The notes below the pieces were generated by a model, which was given only the letters and a program-made list of their open reading frames with translations, made no database searches and was not told where the DNA came from. A stretch of 64,000 bases of DNA from Linnemannia hyalina (lineage: Eukaryota > Mortierellomycota > Mortierellomycetes > Mortierellales > Mortierellaceae), in assembly GCA_019671135.1 (NCBI GenBank), contig JAHRHY010000028.1, positions 186,001 to 250,000 on the forward strand. The letters run 5' to 3'. This document shows, in pieces, positions 1 through 12,542 of this stretch (positions are counted from its first letter, which is position 1; every line of letters starts with the position of its first letter). A program made the position numbers and the translations under genes.

Positions 1-1
1 C

Positions 2-1003
2 CGTGCAGTGCCGCCATGGGAACCCAGCACTAGGTCGGGACGAGGTCAGCAGCAACCATCGCAGCCACAGCATTACCAGGTCCGTACGCCTGGTACGACC
101 GCTATCAGCACCTCAAGTCCTCGAACGCAGCTAAATTCAGTCCAGCCACATTTCATGACAGTAATCCCATCGACCAACACCAACACCAATGTCAATACTG
201 TCGCAAGACCTATGGCGGTTGCAACAGGACTTCCCACTACTTTTTCGTTGGCTAACTTCAGTACAGGAGCAGGACCTATGACGACATCAGCGAAACCTCC
301 CACCACTTTACCATCGTCCAGGGTCAATACTGTCGCAAGAAAAATGGTGACAGTAGAGCCTCCTTCCACGACATTCCCATCGACCAACCTCAACACTTTC
401 CCATCGACCAACACCTATATCAATACTGTCGCAGGACTGATGGAGTCAGCGGGACCTTTCGCCAGCGCTTGTGGCATCCATGCAACAAATGTGGACAATT
501 TTATTTCCAACCTCACCAACCCCAAGGCCGACTTTTGGGAGATTTACAATCAGTATATGCAAAGTGGCGGAAGTTACGAGTTTATCCCAGTGGACAATAA
601 TGCGGCTCAAAAACAGGATTTGGTTTCCACTGCTGCCGCCGCCGCCACCCCCACTGTCGCGCAGTCCCAATCACTTAACTCTTTGCTTACTCCGGGTGCG
701 CTCTTGGCTCAGTATTATTCTTCCCATCCGGCGGAGCCTACTATGGGGTTTCAAGGTATTTTGCCTGGGCAAGCTACTATCGCTCCTACTCCCTATTTTT
801 CAGTGAGTGGCCAGCAAAACAATGGCATGAACGATATGAGCCAGTTCTTGAACATGGGTGCGATGAGAGATGCTAGTATTGACAAATCGCCATCAAGTCT
901 AAATGGGAACGATTTGAAAGGCGGGTTCGCAAGGATGAAAATTGGAGATAGGTTGATGATGATGGACATTGAGGTGGATGAGGATCCTAAGGTGACACGA
1001 TAG
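2..1003 (+). CDS. Unrecognised low-complexity protein, 3' part only
   Basis: The reading frame is open from the left edge of the window to a TAG stop, about 333 codons, so the true start probably lies outside. I do not recognise the family. The first half is Thr/Ser/Asn/Pro-rich and carries an imperfect repeat: the motif NTVA followed by R or G and a Met recurs three times (approximately residues 58, 107 and 138), separated by Thr/Pro-rich stretches. The second half is less repetitive (DFWEIYNQYMQSGGSYEF) and ends in an acidic tail. There is no visible membrane segment or catalytic motif. An exon of a regulatory or scaffold protein would fit, but that is a guess. A coding call is favoured because the frame is long and the codon choice is even; the reverse-strand frames look like shadows. 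Confidence 0.5.
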   Translation, partial: RAVPPWEPSTRSGRGQQQPSQPQHYQVRTPGTTAISTSSPRTQLNSVQPHFMTVIPSTNTNTNVNTVARPMAVATGLPTTFSLANFSTGAGPMTTSAKPPTTLPSSRVNTVARKMVTVEPPSTTFPSTNLNTFPSTNTYINTVAGLMESAGPFASACGIHATNVDNFISNLTNPKADFWEIYNQYMQSGGSYEFIPVDNNAAQKQDLVSTAAAAATPTVAQSQSLNSLLTPGALLAQYYSSHPAEPTMGFQGILPGQATIAPTPYFSVSGQQNNGMNDMSQFLNMGAMRDASIDKSPSSLNGNDLKGGFARMKIGDRLMMMDIEVDEDPKVTR

Positions 1004-3254
1004 GCTGCAATGTTGCCTAGAAATGAACTGTGGTCTGGGACCCGAGGTGGTCAGGGTGGATGGCAGTACTTGCGCGGTAGGATGGTGTAGTTGAAGTTCC
1101 AGGCCCTGACCTGGTCGAGAAAGGCGGTTAGAGAAGCGGCCAGAGGTGCCGTCAGAGGAAGCGGTCAGACGTGGTCAAGGGAAAATCCTATCGGTTCTAA
1201 ATAATAAAGTTCAACAATTACACTCAGTAAACGAAAAGGCTGGATGCACATGGCGTCATTGTATTTTTTGCATTGAGAGAGAGAGAGATAGTGCGCGTAT
1301 GAGTGGTAGTGAAGGAGGAAGAGAGAAGAAAAGAAAAAGGAGAGAAAATAGAAAGGTGTGTGAGTGAGTAGGTGAGCACCTGAGAGGGAAAAAAGAGAGA
1401 AAAACAAAGAAAGAGATATGAGGAATGACCGAGTCAATAATGCGACCGTGTTCATCCAGCTTTTTAATAAATTTTCCTCTTGACACGCGCCTGACCGCCT
1501 TCTAGCCTTCCTGACCTTGTCTAAGCCACGTTGACTTCATCACTGTTGCAACATCTTACGCCCACAGTTGCCAACACGCCCACACCATCCTCATCACCAC
1601 ACGCCTCTCCTATCGTCGCACACCCCTATTCTCTTCATCACGGCACATTGCCACCACCTCGCCCTTTTCATCGTCGTTCCACAGAGTCAGGTAAGAAAGA
1701 GATTGTGCAATTATTGGCTTGTGCACAATTTCATTCGGATGCATTCCCTTCTCGACCCGGGCGATTTTACCATTCCTTAGGAATCGGATCGCCTGCGCAG
1801 TTGGGGTGCTGTTTGAAAATCAACTGTTCTTCAGGCTCAGTCCATTGGTCGACCTGTGAATGATGACAGTTGATGTGTACAAGAGTGGTACAAAACATCT
1901 TTTCCAATGCATTACCTTCTCGACCCGGGCGATTTACCATTCTCAGGAATCGGATCGCCTGCTCAGTTGCGGATGCGGACGTGAAGGTCAAAATTAAACA
2001 TGCCCAGGGACGGAGTAGCTCTGGGACTGGAGAATTTTGATTACCCACAGCGCGTTTTTTGCTTTTTATTTGTTCTATCATGCTAATTAACTACGTTTGA
2101 GAGTTGATACTGACTCCATTATTGCCCACGAGACTCAGCCGATTGTAGATGGAAGCAGACCGTGCGTTTCAAACGCAACTCGAGTGGGCGCTGGAGCCTT
2201 CGAAAAACGATGTGGAGCGTGTGAGAATGACGACTCTCGCAAAACGATTTCGGTCCTCCGGTCCCCAGGAATCCTGGTAGCTCGGCGGCAGTCCATCCTG
2301 CAAGAATATGAGGCTTTTAAGACCAACAATGCGACATTCAAATCAATGCGTATTTCCTTCGCGGATTTGCTTGACGGCGCATTTGGTTACACGACATCAA
2401 ATGTCAAAGTTTGAACCTCCCTATTAGGAGTCAGTACACGTTAAAAACAGTTGCAAAGAGGGCTGCCGTGAAGCTGGACTGCAAGAAGTACAGGATGAGT
2501 ACTCAACATATTCCGCAGCTTCTGCAACGAGAACGAGACAGTTAGACAATTCAGAGTCGCCACTAGAGCTCGATGTCCCTGGTGACCTAGCCGCGAATGA
2601 GAGCCTCGGGCTTATGAACTAGTAACCTCTTTTTACTTTGTGTACCTGCAGCTGACAAAGTCCCTGTGCGCTTAACAGTACCTTCGCTTACGATCGTTAA
2701 CAGATCTGACATGCAGCCTGAACTATCAGAACCCACATAAAACAAAGCGCAAGGAGGAGGACAGGAGAAAGGTAAATGGACCCCATCAATCGATATCCAT
2801 TAAACAATTCATTAACTTATTCAATTCAGAAGTCATCTCCAGAACGGCTACGGATTGGACAAGGGCATCAAGAAAAGGCATATGAATGTCAGAGAGAGAT
2901 CCGGGGGATGAATGCAACGATGGGGGATGAGCAATTCAAAATGAAAGTCGAATCCGCCTTTTCATGAATCACTTATTTGGAGCACTGTAGTGACTAGAAT
3001 ATATACACCATTGCCACCTTGAACCCTTTGTCGCTTCGTGCCTTTGACTCACCTTCTTCCCGTGTACGTATCCCTTCCCCACTCTTGCCCACGGTCTTGT
3101 CTAAGGAAAGATCACTCTGCCTTGCTTTAGTCTGGATTCACGAGAACTAGATATCAAGGTTGAACTTTTCTTAGCTCATCCAATTGCTCCTCCACATTCG
3201 TTCTTCTCTTGTGCTTTCCACACCGAGTCCTTACTATTTTCCGATCGCCCATCG

Positions 3255-3293
<39 letters not shown>

Positions 3294-4042
3294 AGGTGCC
3301 CAAAGGGGAGCTCCTTGGTGATACAAAGAGGAGGGCTCGTTCTTGTTTTATATTTTCGAGATGCTGCTCTTGTTGTGGAAGAGCGAGACTTTATCGAAAG
3401 GGGAATGTTCTGAGCAGCTGGACAGTACCAAGCAGGGCGGAGTGATTTGGTGTTCATGAGAGAGAGAAGGAGGGAAGAAAAGACAAGGGTTAGTAAGGAG
3501 GTGTAAAGAAGGGAGACAATAGAAAGGCAAACTGCATTCATTTTTGGCATTATTCCCCAATGTCTGTGCGGGGCGAGAGAACAGACATGCTTGTTCATTT
3601 TTGTCGATGCTTTGTTGTCTTCCCCTCCCTTTTTTTTTGTCTTCCTTTTTTTCCTCTTTCTTCCTTCATTGCTGTACTACTTTTCGCATACACCTCTCGC
3701 TTCTTTCTTTCTCTCTCTCTCTCTTTCTACCTCTCGCACAGTCTTTTCTAACTGCTTGCTCTTGAACATCCTCTGCATGACCACTACTGCGTCTCTAACC
3801 ATAACCAATCTTGACAGCAAGGGCCCTAGAACGATGGTGCTTGCCCTACCTCGACCTTTCCCACCAATGCCGTGATTCTCTCTCTTTCTCCTTTTCTTTT
3901 TCCTTCTTTGCATTACCCTTCCTTTCATTATTCTTCAGCAATCGCTCCACACCCTCTCCCGTCCTCGTAGTGTCTCGTCTTTCTTTTCAGTCGATCTAAA
4001 AAGAAACAAAAACGCGAGAAATAATCCGAGACAGTAGGCATC
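1004..4042. other. Long intergenic stretch without a convincing gene
   Basis: Besides the direct repeat at 1741-1969, I see a GA-rich stretch (1276-1410), short unconvincing frames on both strands, a 35-base A run (3257-3291), and pyrimidine-rich DNA from about 3600 to 3990. The last is probably the promoter and 5' leader of the LRR gene that starts at 4043. Confidence 0.6.
1741..1969. repeat. Two direct copies of a ~62-bp segment
   Basis: Bases 1741-1803 and 1909-1969 are near-identical. Both contain CTTCTCGACCCGGGCGATTT, then a CCATTC..AGGAATCGGATCGCCTGC core and a GCAGTTG/TCAGTTG end, with a few substitutions and short indels. The spacing is about 168 bp. No terminal inverted repeats are seen, so a local duplication is likelier than a transposon. 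Confidence 0.75.
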
Positions 4043-7000
4043 ATGAGCGCTGCTGCTGCTACTGGACCCTCGAATAGGAAGGGAGACATGATCCGGAGTC
4101 GCACCTATCTCGACAACAACAGCTGCAGTTGCGCCAATGGCATTGGCCCGAGCACACCTGTTCCAAATGCAAACAACGACAGCGATAAAGACAACCATGA
4201 TGATTACGACCCTTTCCTGCGCTGCAACGACGACGACGACAACAATAACAGCAACAACTGCAACACTCTCTGCAACTCGCTTGGACAATTGGAAAGCAAA
4301 GACGTGACACCGGAAGACGGTTTTTCACAACTGACACTACCATTCCGATCCACCCTGACGATCCGCTCGGCCACCTCTCTCTCTTCTCTCTCCTCCACAA
4401 CTCCTATCCGCCTTTCCTCCTTGCCCTTGTCCTCTTCCACCAATTCCCTCGTCTCTCGATCTACTACACCTCTATCGTCTTCACCTGCTCCCCTTGCATC
4501 AACTAGACAACAAGCGTCATCGTCATCAGCCGCAGATCTGAACCTACAAGATCCTCTTTCTTTTTCCTCCTCTCTTCTTTCTATTCCTGATACCTCACCT
4601 TCAGAGGATGCGGCTACTTCGTTGAGAACGTTACTACCAATGGCCGGATCAGACAACTCTTTACTCGCTGCAACAACATCGACGGACAAAAAGCGACAAC
4701 ACCATGATCCCGAGACTAGACTGGAAGACGCACAAGTAGGACAAGGTTCAGCGATGTCGCTGTCCTCGTGCACTGGAGTTTCCTTGTTTAGGGATCGATC
4801 TTGTGAGGAAGAGTATGGATCGATGCATTGTCATGACCAAGGTAGGACAAACAGCCATTGCAACAAACAATGAGAAGGAAGGAAGATCGTGTCCTCCCAC
4901 ACCCCTTTTTTACTCGCAAAATATTGTGTGGGTTGAATAATGCATTATGGCATGATGGCATGTCTCTTGCGGCTCTCTTCTAGTGCGCACTTTGTCACTT
5001 TTTTTTATGTCCACTGCCGTCATTCGAACCTCACTTCCCCTTTCATTCGTTTGCTTTCCTTCTCTCTGCACTTGACCTCTCCATTCACCTTGACCCTTTC
5101 CTCTTTTTTCATTCATTCATTCATTCACCCTTTGCTGGTGCAAGCTACCTCTTCCCTTTACTTCTTTTCTTACTGTGCTCTGTCCGTCAACCTCTCTTTA
5201 CACACTTCTTCGCCTTTCTCTCCCCCCCTGGCTCCCAATGCGTTGAACACAAACATAGCCCACAACGGCCCTGTTCTCCTTCCTCTGAGGCATTATTATC
5301 CATTGGCACTTCTAATAACGTTAAATCCCTCGTTGTATTCCCTCCTTTCACACACACGCACATACGACACAAAACACCTGTCTAGACCCGGCTAATCCCT
5401 CCCGGAAAAGCGCACTGTCTATCTTCCCCGGCGACCCATCGGACCCATCGTCATCCTTTCCTCCCGCCCCATCGTCGTCTCGCTCTCTCACTGGCGCCAC
5501 CACAACTGACAAAAGCATTGGTAAAAGGACTGGCACGGGTAACGATAGTACCAGTTGTCTGAGCAACAACAGCAACGAGAACACGGACGACAAGGCAGGA
5601 GACATACCAGGCGACAACAACAACATCAACCCGAACTTTTTCTCCCTCCCCCTTCATCCACCTGCACCTCAATCTGTACCTTCGACAGATACGAGTACAA
5701 CAACCACAACAACCACCACACTGTCAACAAAGTGTCCAACTCACCCGACTGCTTCCTCTTTTGTCCAAGTGCCGAATCTTGTCATCGTCCCCCAAACCAC
5801 GACCGCGTCTTTATCTTCGACCACTACACACGACTCTTCTTCTTCTTCTCCTCTTCAATTCACAGCTCCTCCTACTCCTATCCATCCTCTCGACTCATCG
5901 ACACCTCACTCTGTCACCTTCTCTCTCTATCCCTCCCCTCCTCTCTCTGACTCCTCTCCTCCTTCCTCTCCTCCACTCTGTCCATCCTCATTGCCAACAA
6001 TCGTCCCTACTGCCACCTTCCCAGAGCCACCACTTCCTCCTCCTCCTACTGTCACTACTATCCATCGTGCTGTTCACCCTCGTGCGGACAAAGCTTCATC
6101 CCTCCACAACAACCTTCCCTTGACAGGGCTCTCTAAATCCTCCTCTTCTTCCTCGTCCTCACCTTCGTGGCTGCATCCGTTCAGGAAACTCAAGTTAACA
6201 AACGCCTCGAACACCTTCTCCTCCGTCTCTGCCGCCAACCTCAGCTCTATTAGCTTCATCAGCTCCTCCAGCATCGAGCCTCCTACCACCAACAACAACA
6301 GCCCACCCTTACCCTCTCCATCCCTCTCTTTACCCCTCCGCAGCTCATCCTTCAAACAGCGTATCCGGTCCTTTTCGTTCTCCAACGACAACACTACAAC
6401 ATCAACAGACTCTACGAAGGGAGATACCAGTTTTCTAAAGAGAATGGTCGAACTTGCCCGGAATCACACCATGCCCATGCCCTCCTCGTCGGGTCGCAGG
6501 AATAGCAATAGTAACAACTACACCACCTCGCTCGCGTATGGGACTATCACGCTACCAAAAACCATGAGTAACAAGAGTCTTGATGGGATTGGGCATGTCG
6601 TCACCGACTTATCCAACCTCAACGTCAGGACCCGTTCGTCATCCAACGCAGCATCTGGTACGGCCACAGCAACGTCAACGACCGGGGGGGCAGGAACAAC
6701 GACTATCCCCATGGCACCTATTATATCAGCGATCCAGCGAGGCAACTTTTTGGCGCTCTCAGAACCCATCCTCAACATCCTCCTCGTCTCCATGGCCGGC
6801 AAGAACTCGACTGCGCTGGAGACCATCAACATCAGCGGGGCAGCCATCTCGGCGGCGGATGCGAAACTCCTAGCGAGGCTGATTCGATCCTCGGAGGCGG
6901 CAAATATCAAGATCCTCAAGCTGGCCCAGAATGCGATCAGCCAACAGGCGCTCAAGTACATCTTTGAGGCATGGAAGTATAATCAGACGATTACGGTGCT

Positions 7001-8831
7001 CTCGCTCGCTCGGTCGGGGATTAATGACAAGACTGTCAAGTATGTCGCCAAGATGTTGGGCAAGAATGGGACGCTTCAGGAGCTGGATTTGTCAAATAAC
7101 AGGATTACAGCCCCTGGGATGGAGCTCCTTGCGGAGGAGTTGTTCTATAACCGGGCGTTAGTTCGACTTTGTCTCCAGTCCAATAATATCAAGCTGGCGG
7201 GGGCACCCTTCCTGGCGCAGCTGCTAACCAAGAACAGGGTGCTTCGGCATCTGAACGTGGGGTCGAATGGGTTGGTCCCTGAGGGCTGTATCATGGTTGC
7301 TGATGCGGTCCGGTTCAACAGGACGCTCAACTCGCTGAGTTTGGATATGAACGAGATGGGGCCTAAAGGTGCGACATCTATGGCTGCAGCCCTGGTTTCG
7401 AACCGACACTTGACCTACCTCTACTTGCCCCACAACAACATTGGCGACGAAGGACTGGTGGAGATTTGTGAGAGTCTGAAGCGTAACAAGTCGTTGATCA
7501 GTCTGGATCTGGAGCTGAACAATATTGGGAATGGGCAGATTGTTGTGGGTATGGCGGCGTTGGGCGAGGTTCTCAGGACCAACCGGACGCTGCGGGAGAT
7601 CAACTTGGCCTACAACCTGTTTTCGGGAGACGCGGTCAGCGAGTTGATGAAGGGCGTGGCTATGAACTCGACACTAGAGAGCATCAACTTCACCAACTGT
7701 GGGATCTCGACCGAGGGAGCGTTGGCGATTGCAGAGGTCTTGCCGTCGGCCAGGGGGCTCCAGAATCTGGGGTTGACGTCGAACCCGGATATTGCGGTGG
7801 AGGGGTACTGGGCTCTGTCGAACAATTTGGCCAAGAACCACTCGATGAAGGGAATCCAGTTGGATTACAACTCAGAGGATCGACATGTGTTGTATGAGGC
7901 GATTCAGCATCTGTTGACGAGGAACTTTATTTGGCAGCAGGCGATCTATGCAGCGGCGTGCAGGATTTTGGTCTTGTCGCGGGTGGTCTTGTTGGGTCGC
8001 CCAGCCAATCAGAGGTTGCTTCAGACGCAGATACAGCAACAGCAACAGCAACAAGCGTCGCAGAGTAAAAGTGCGTGGAGTCTGCTGAAGAAGAAGGTCG
8101 GCCTGGTCAGGACTAACTCGTCAAACTCGTACTCATCGCTCAGCAAGCTTCGTTCGAGTCATGACGTCCATGGCAGCGGTAACGCATCTCCATTGTTGCT
8201 GGCGGTCGGGAATATGAGTCGAGTGGCACCAGAAGTAGCGGTATCACAGGACGAGCGCGAAGCAGGATCGGGATCTTTCCAGAATCTCGCCCATGGGAAT
8301 CGCCCCTCCACGTCAGTCTCATTGAGTACACCTGGTCTTGGACTCGACCTAGATCTTGGAGAAGGGCTTGGACTCGGCAGCAGTAACAGTAGCAGTAACA
8401 TTAGTATCCGACGAGACCACCTCCCTTATTACCAACAACAACCAATCCAAGGCCTCCTCCTCGGCGGATCATCGTCCCCCACACCCTCAACAAAAGGATG
8501 CCCCTCGTCCACAACGTCGACAATCTCCACCGCCTACCCCGCGGTCATCGTCACTGAGGAATCCCCTTACAACGCGCACAAGGTCCTGGCGAACCTCGCC
8601 AACATGCCGTACGAGATCTTCGAGGCGATTTGCGCATATCTGGACCCGGGGCATACAATGATGATAGGTCAGATCCGGGCGACGATCCAGGTTGCGGGGG
8701 ATCGATCGACACTTGCAGCGGCTGGCGGGTATTATACTAAGGAATTGATGTTGGAGCGGATCTTTGAGAGCCGGTATATTTCGCCGTTTGGGATGCGGTA
8801 TGGGCTCAAGAATGGCGATGAGCGGCTCTGA
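4043..8831 (+). CDS. Leucine-rich-repeat (ribonuclease-inhibitor-type) protein
   Basis: Two exons: 4043-4841 and 5386-8831. The intron 4842-5385 has donor AAG|GTAGGA and acceptor CTGTCTAG|AC. Joining in phase 1 gives exactly 1415 codons (1414 residues plus stop). The bases just 3' of the acceptor read as plausible Ser/Thr-rich protein in the same frame. Residues 1 to about 700 are low-complexity Ser/Thr/Pro-rich, with Asp/Asn runs in exon 1. About residues 740-1105 hold around a dozen 28-residue RI-type repeats (for example LQELDLSNNRITAPGMELLA), as in RanGAP/NLRC3-like proteins. No NACHT or kinase domain is visible. Gln and Ser/Gly-rich stretches follow. The C-terminus has an F-box-like stretch, MPYEIFEAICAYLDP, near residue 1340. 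A protein-interaction scaffold is likely; the partner is unknown. The domain call is firm; the intron and start are inferred. Confidence 0.8.
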
Positions 8832-9114
8832 AGGGGAGGTGAGGACGGGGAGGGAGGGAGGGTTGGATTGGGTTGGAAAGATAGAACGAGGATGAAGATG
8901 AATAAACATGATCCAAATTATCTCTCCATGCTCCGTGCAAGAATGTAGACAAAATGTGACTTGTTTTTCGAAGGATGGGCACCGAGGAGAAGGGCGTAAA
9001 GGTGTGCAGACCATTCAGCTCCTTTTTTTACACCTCTCCTCTTCATTCATTCACACCTCACTCTCACCCTCCCTACCCTCGCCTCCAACGCACACATCTA
9101 ACCCTGAATCAGTC

Positions 9115-11670
9115 ATGGAGATCACAAGCCAGGAAAGTGGCAATCCCAAAAACACCATTCCCACTTGCAGTAATAGCAACAAACGAGACGCATTCCAGGA
9201 ACTCGTTACCGCGACTACCACCAAGAAGTGCAAGACTACCAACGATACCGCCAAAAACGACGACGACGAGGAGAAAAAGGAGGAAGAGGGAGTAGTGCAA
9301 GAGTTACCTCATACTCCAACCACGACGAACGGCACTGACGACGACAACGCCACCGCTAAACCCACGACCACAAGCGCGACGACGACAAAGAGGAGTAGTG
9401 GGGAATGCAAAACCGCCGCAACCCCCTACAACGACGACAATGACAACGACACCGACGCATATCACACTATGACGAGTAGTAATGACGACATCGCCACAGA
9501 ACTTACTATCGCCACCACAGCGACCGCGACCGCGTCAAAAAAGAAAAACAAGAAGATCGTATCAGCACCGCCTATGAAGAAGGACAAGCACATTGCTGAG
9601 AACAGCGTACGGATTATCACACCCACTCTAAACGCCAAGAACAGCCAGGGTATGGATCAGACCCTTCCTTTCACACCGCCCGCATCCGCGTCCGCATCAG
9701 GATCTGAGGAATCCCCAAAGCAACCAATCGACGACGAAGCTGACAACCTCAAGGGACATACGGATGAGGAATGGTTCTCGTTGATGGGATGGCATTTTTC
9801 GGAGAATAAAGATCATGACTTTGTTGACAAGCATGGTAAGAAGCTATTCATTTCTCTCAATTCGTAACTCCTTCGTGTGGTGGGTCGTTTTTTTTTTTTT
9901 TTTTGTAGGCGGGGGGGACTGATTCTACTTGCTTTGCGTGCTAAAAAAACAAATAGGCAAGTTATATAACTATGAAAACCACTTTGACCGGTTCGAGTTT
10001 ATCCAAGGTAACGAGTGTCAATGCGGATCTTTCTTGTTTGTCACGAAGATTCTCGTTTAGGTTTGGGTGTGAAATAATTAACGCGGATCGTAAATTTTTA
10101 TTTCCCTCTCCTGTGGTAGACAAGATCCAGAGCCTGGTGTATGACCGATTGAAGAACAAATATGGATTTGAACAGATTGCTGTTGCTCAGAACAAGGGTA
10201 CATCTGCACCCGGCGGAGGCGATCATCACCGATTCCCACGGATATTCATTTCGTAAGTGAAAGTGAACTCATAGAGGTATTAATACTCCACCTCGCACAT
10301 TCATCAGACTTTGCGTTCAATTACATCTTTTTCTTATTGACCAAGGTACTTTCATGTCAAATAGGTCTGGTGCACGTACAAACCCAACTATGTTGGTGCT
10401 GGTACCAAAGATGGGCGGAGAGTCACCTGGGCAGTGGGACAAGGACTTGTTCACGACAGGAGAAAAGGGAAACTTTTTGTTTGCATCCCAGTTTCCTTAT
10501 ATCGACTTGGCGCTGGAGCAAGGATGGGGTGTGGTGCTGTGTGACCCTAACGGAGGCGACCTTTATGATTCGGACGAGTACCGCGAGGCGCATGTGCAGT
10601 ACGTCTGGGACGACATTGTCCAGTAAGTATGACCTGGCTTGTGCTTGGCGGACTTTTTGGGGCGAATTCGATCCTCAAAGTCTTCATGTGTTGTTACTAA
10701 TATTTAGCTGTCCATTTGTTCCATCCACATGGCATGATAGACCCTCGAAGGCGACGTGTGTGATGTATGTTGCCTTTGGTGAAGGAACCGATGCAGTATT
10801 GTCTATCCTCGACAGCTCCCGTAAGTTCATTTGATCATATAAGTGTCCATGCCCCTTTGCATAGTGTCAGCCTTTGCGTGCGCACTATACTAATCCATGC
10901 TACGATCTTATCCATATTTAGGCGCGGCGGAGTTCAGGGAACGAGTCAAGGCTGCTGTGCTACTGGATGGAACTACAGGAGACAAACGGGAAGAGAAACT
11001 GGACCGTGCATGGCTGAACAAAGTAAGTTAGGCCAGAGAGGATATAATATCTACTCGTTTTGTGATTGTCACCCGCGCATTATAATCATGTCTGCCTTCC
11101 TACTCCTTCCCCTTTTTATGATGGAAACTTTAATTTTGGCGATTGTCCAATAATTAGCATGCGCGTTCGTTCATGGCCAAGAACGGATCATCGCCAGGTC
11201 GAAACGGGATCAAAGTCAATGGTGAGTTATGGCAATAGCTGCACGGTGTTATATCCGTAACCTTCTCTGAGCCATGTCATGACGGAGACACCGTTTCGGT
11301 CGTTAATATTTCACCTTGTATCATCCTTGACCTTGTAGCTGCTGAAGAACACGAATTGGTGCCGGGATTCGCTCTGCAAGCGGTGTTTGCCTTTCTCAGG
11401 AGTCAGCATGGCTTGTCCACGAAAACTCGAACTTCAGCTCAGTCAGGCAGTAAGAGCGCCTCCAGCACGAAAGGCAGCACCAAAGCCGGTTCACGAGGCG
11501 TGAGGCACGATCGGAGGGTGATACGGCTCCAGAGCGGAAAAGCGACCAGGGTCAACAACAAGGGTATCAATGCGAAGATAAACACCAAAACCGCCGCCAC
11601 CGCCGCAAGGAGTACCAGTTCTTCTAGAGGGCCACGGAGAGGTCGTGGGCGGCCGCGCAAACATGGATAA
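9115..11670 (+). CDS. Arb2/FAM172A-domain protein with C-terminal AT-hook
   Basis: Eight exons: 9115-9835, 9957-10007, 10120-10252, 10365-10622, 10708-10820, 10922-11022, 11158-11221, 11339-11670. Nearly all donors are GTAAG-type and all acceptors TAG. The frame is kept throughout, giving 590 residues. Residues 1 to about 205 are low-complexity, acidic and Thr-rich. The Arb2 domain follows: an N-terminal part (EEWFSLMGWHFSENK and DKIQSLVYDRLKNKYGF), then GQWDKDLF, a glycine-rich VVLCDPNGGDLY, and YVWDDIVQ before an alpha/beta-hydrolase-like turn VAFGEGTDAV. In FAM172A that turn reads roughly HSYGG, so the usual Ser is absent here. The last residues, RGRGRPRKHG, are an AT-hook-like minor-groove-binding motif in a basic tail. 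Fission yeast Arb2 acts in the Argonaute siRNA chaperone complex and animal FAM172A in chromatin and splicing control. A nuclear silencing role is inference. Confidence 0.88.
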
Positions 11671-11766
11671 GTTGCGCTGATTCGCGACTGCTCTGGAACG
11701 TAAAGCGTTTACATACTTGCAGACATACCCCTTTTACTCATCCAGGATCGACACATCCATTCAGCA

Positions 11767-11787
11767 TCTCTCTCTCTCACACACACA

Positions 11788-11825
<38 letters not shown>
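11767..11825. repeat. CT/CA microsatellite
   Basis: Uninterrupted dinucleotide tracts (TC, then AC, then TC again) in the 3' flank of the Arb2-domain gene. The rest of 11671-12542 is A-rich and holds no convincing gene. Confidence 0.9.
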
Positions 11826-11829
<4 letters not shown>

Positions 11830-12542
11830 TATATCGATGGGCCATACCAGGCAATAAACAGAGACTGGAGATGTTCATCCCACAAAAAAGTTATGTCTTA
11901 ACCAAAGAAGGGAAGTGACCAGTAATCGTGGTCGCAAAGAGTACGAGAAAAATGAAAGGGAGGTTGAAAACTCGTTTGGACAAAAAGAACAAGCAACCAT
12001 ACAGCATGACAGTTAAACAGTTAAACAGGAGAATCTTAATCATTTCATGTTCTCATCCAAAAAAGTATACAAAACAAAAAGATGGGCTACAAACAAAGAA
12101 AACAAAAGGATATATCTTGACCTCGACAGCCACTTTTTTTTTTTTGTCTTGGAGCCGGCGAGGGCTGTCGCAAAGAGGGAGAGACCGCGGGTATGCATTG
12201 CTCAGTTCAGATTGAGGGCGGTGCTTCCAGTTGGAAAAAGTAGTAAAAGAGAGAGAGAGAAAGAGGTATGGTTAGTTAAATAACGGTGAGGGTCAGCAAA
12301 AACGAATGGTGATTTGGTGATTTAGGACTAGTTGCATGATTGTGTGAGTGGCACTTATTTCAGGGCGATTGTAGGAAGAGAGGAGTGACTTTTTGCAATC
12401 GGTGGCTATGAGATATTTTATGTTATTTTTGCCCAATATCCACTTTCCTTCCCCCCTTTTTATACCCCTCTTCTCTATTTTTTTTCTATACCCAAAAAAA
12501 AACTCGCGAGGAATTCCATATGGGTTGGCAACGATTCTTGTT

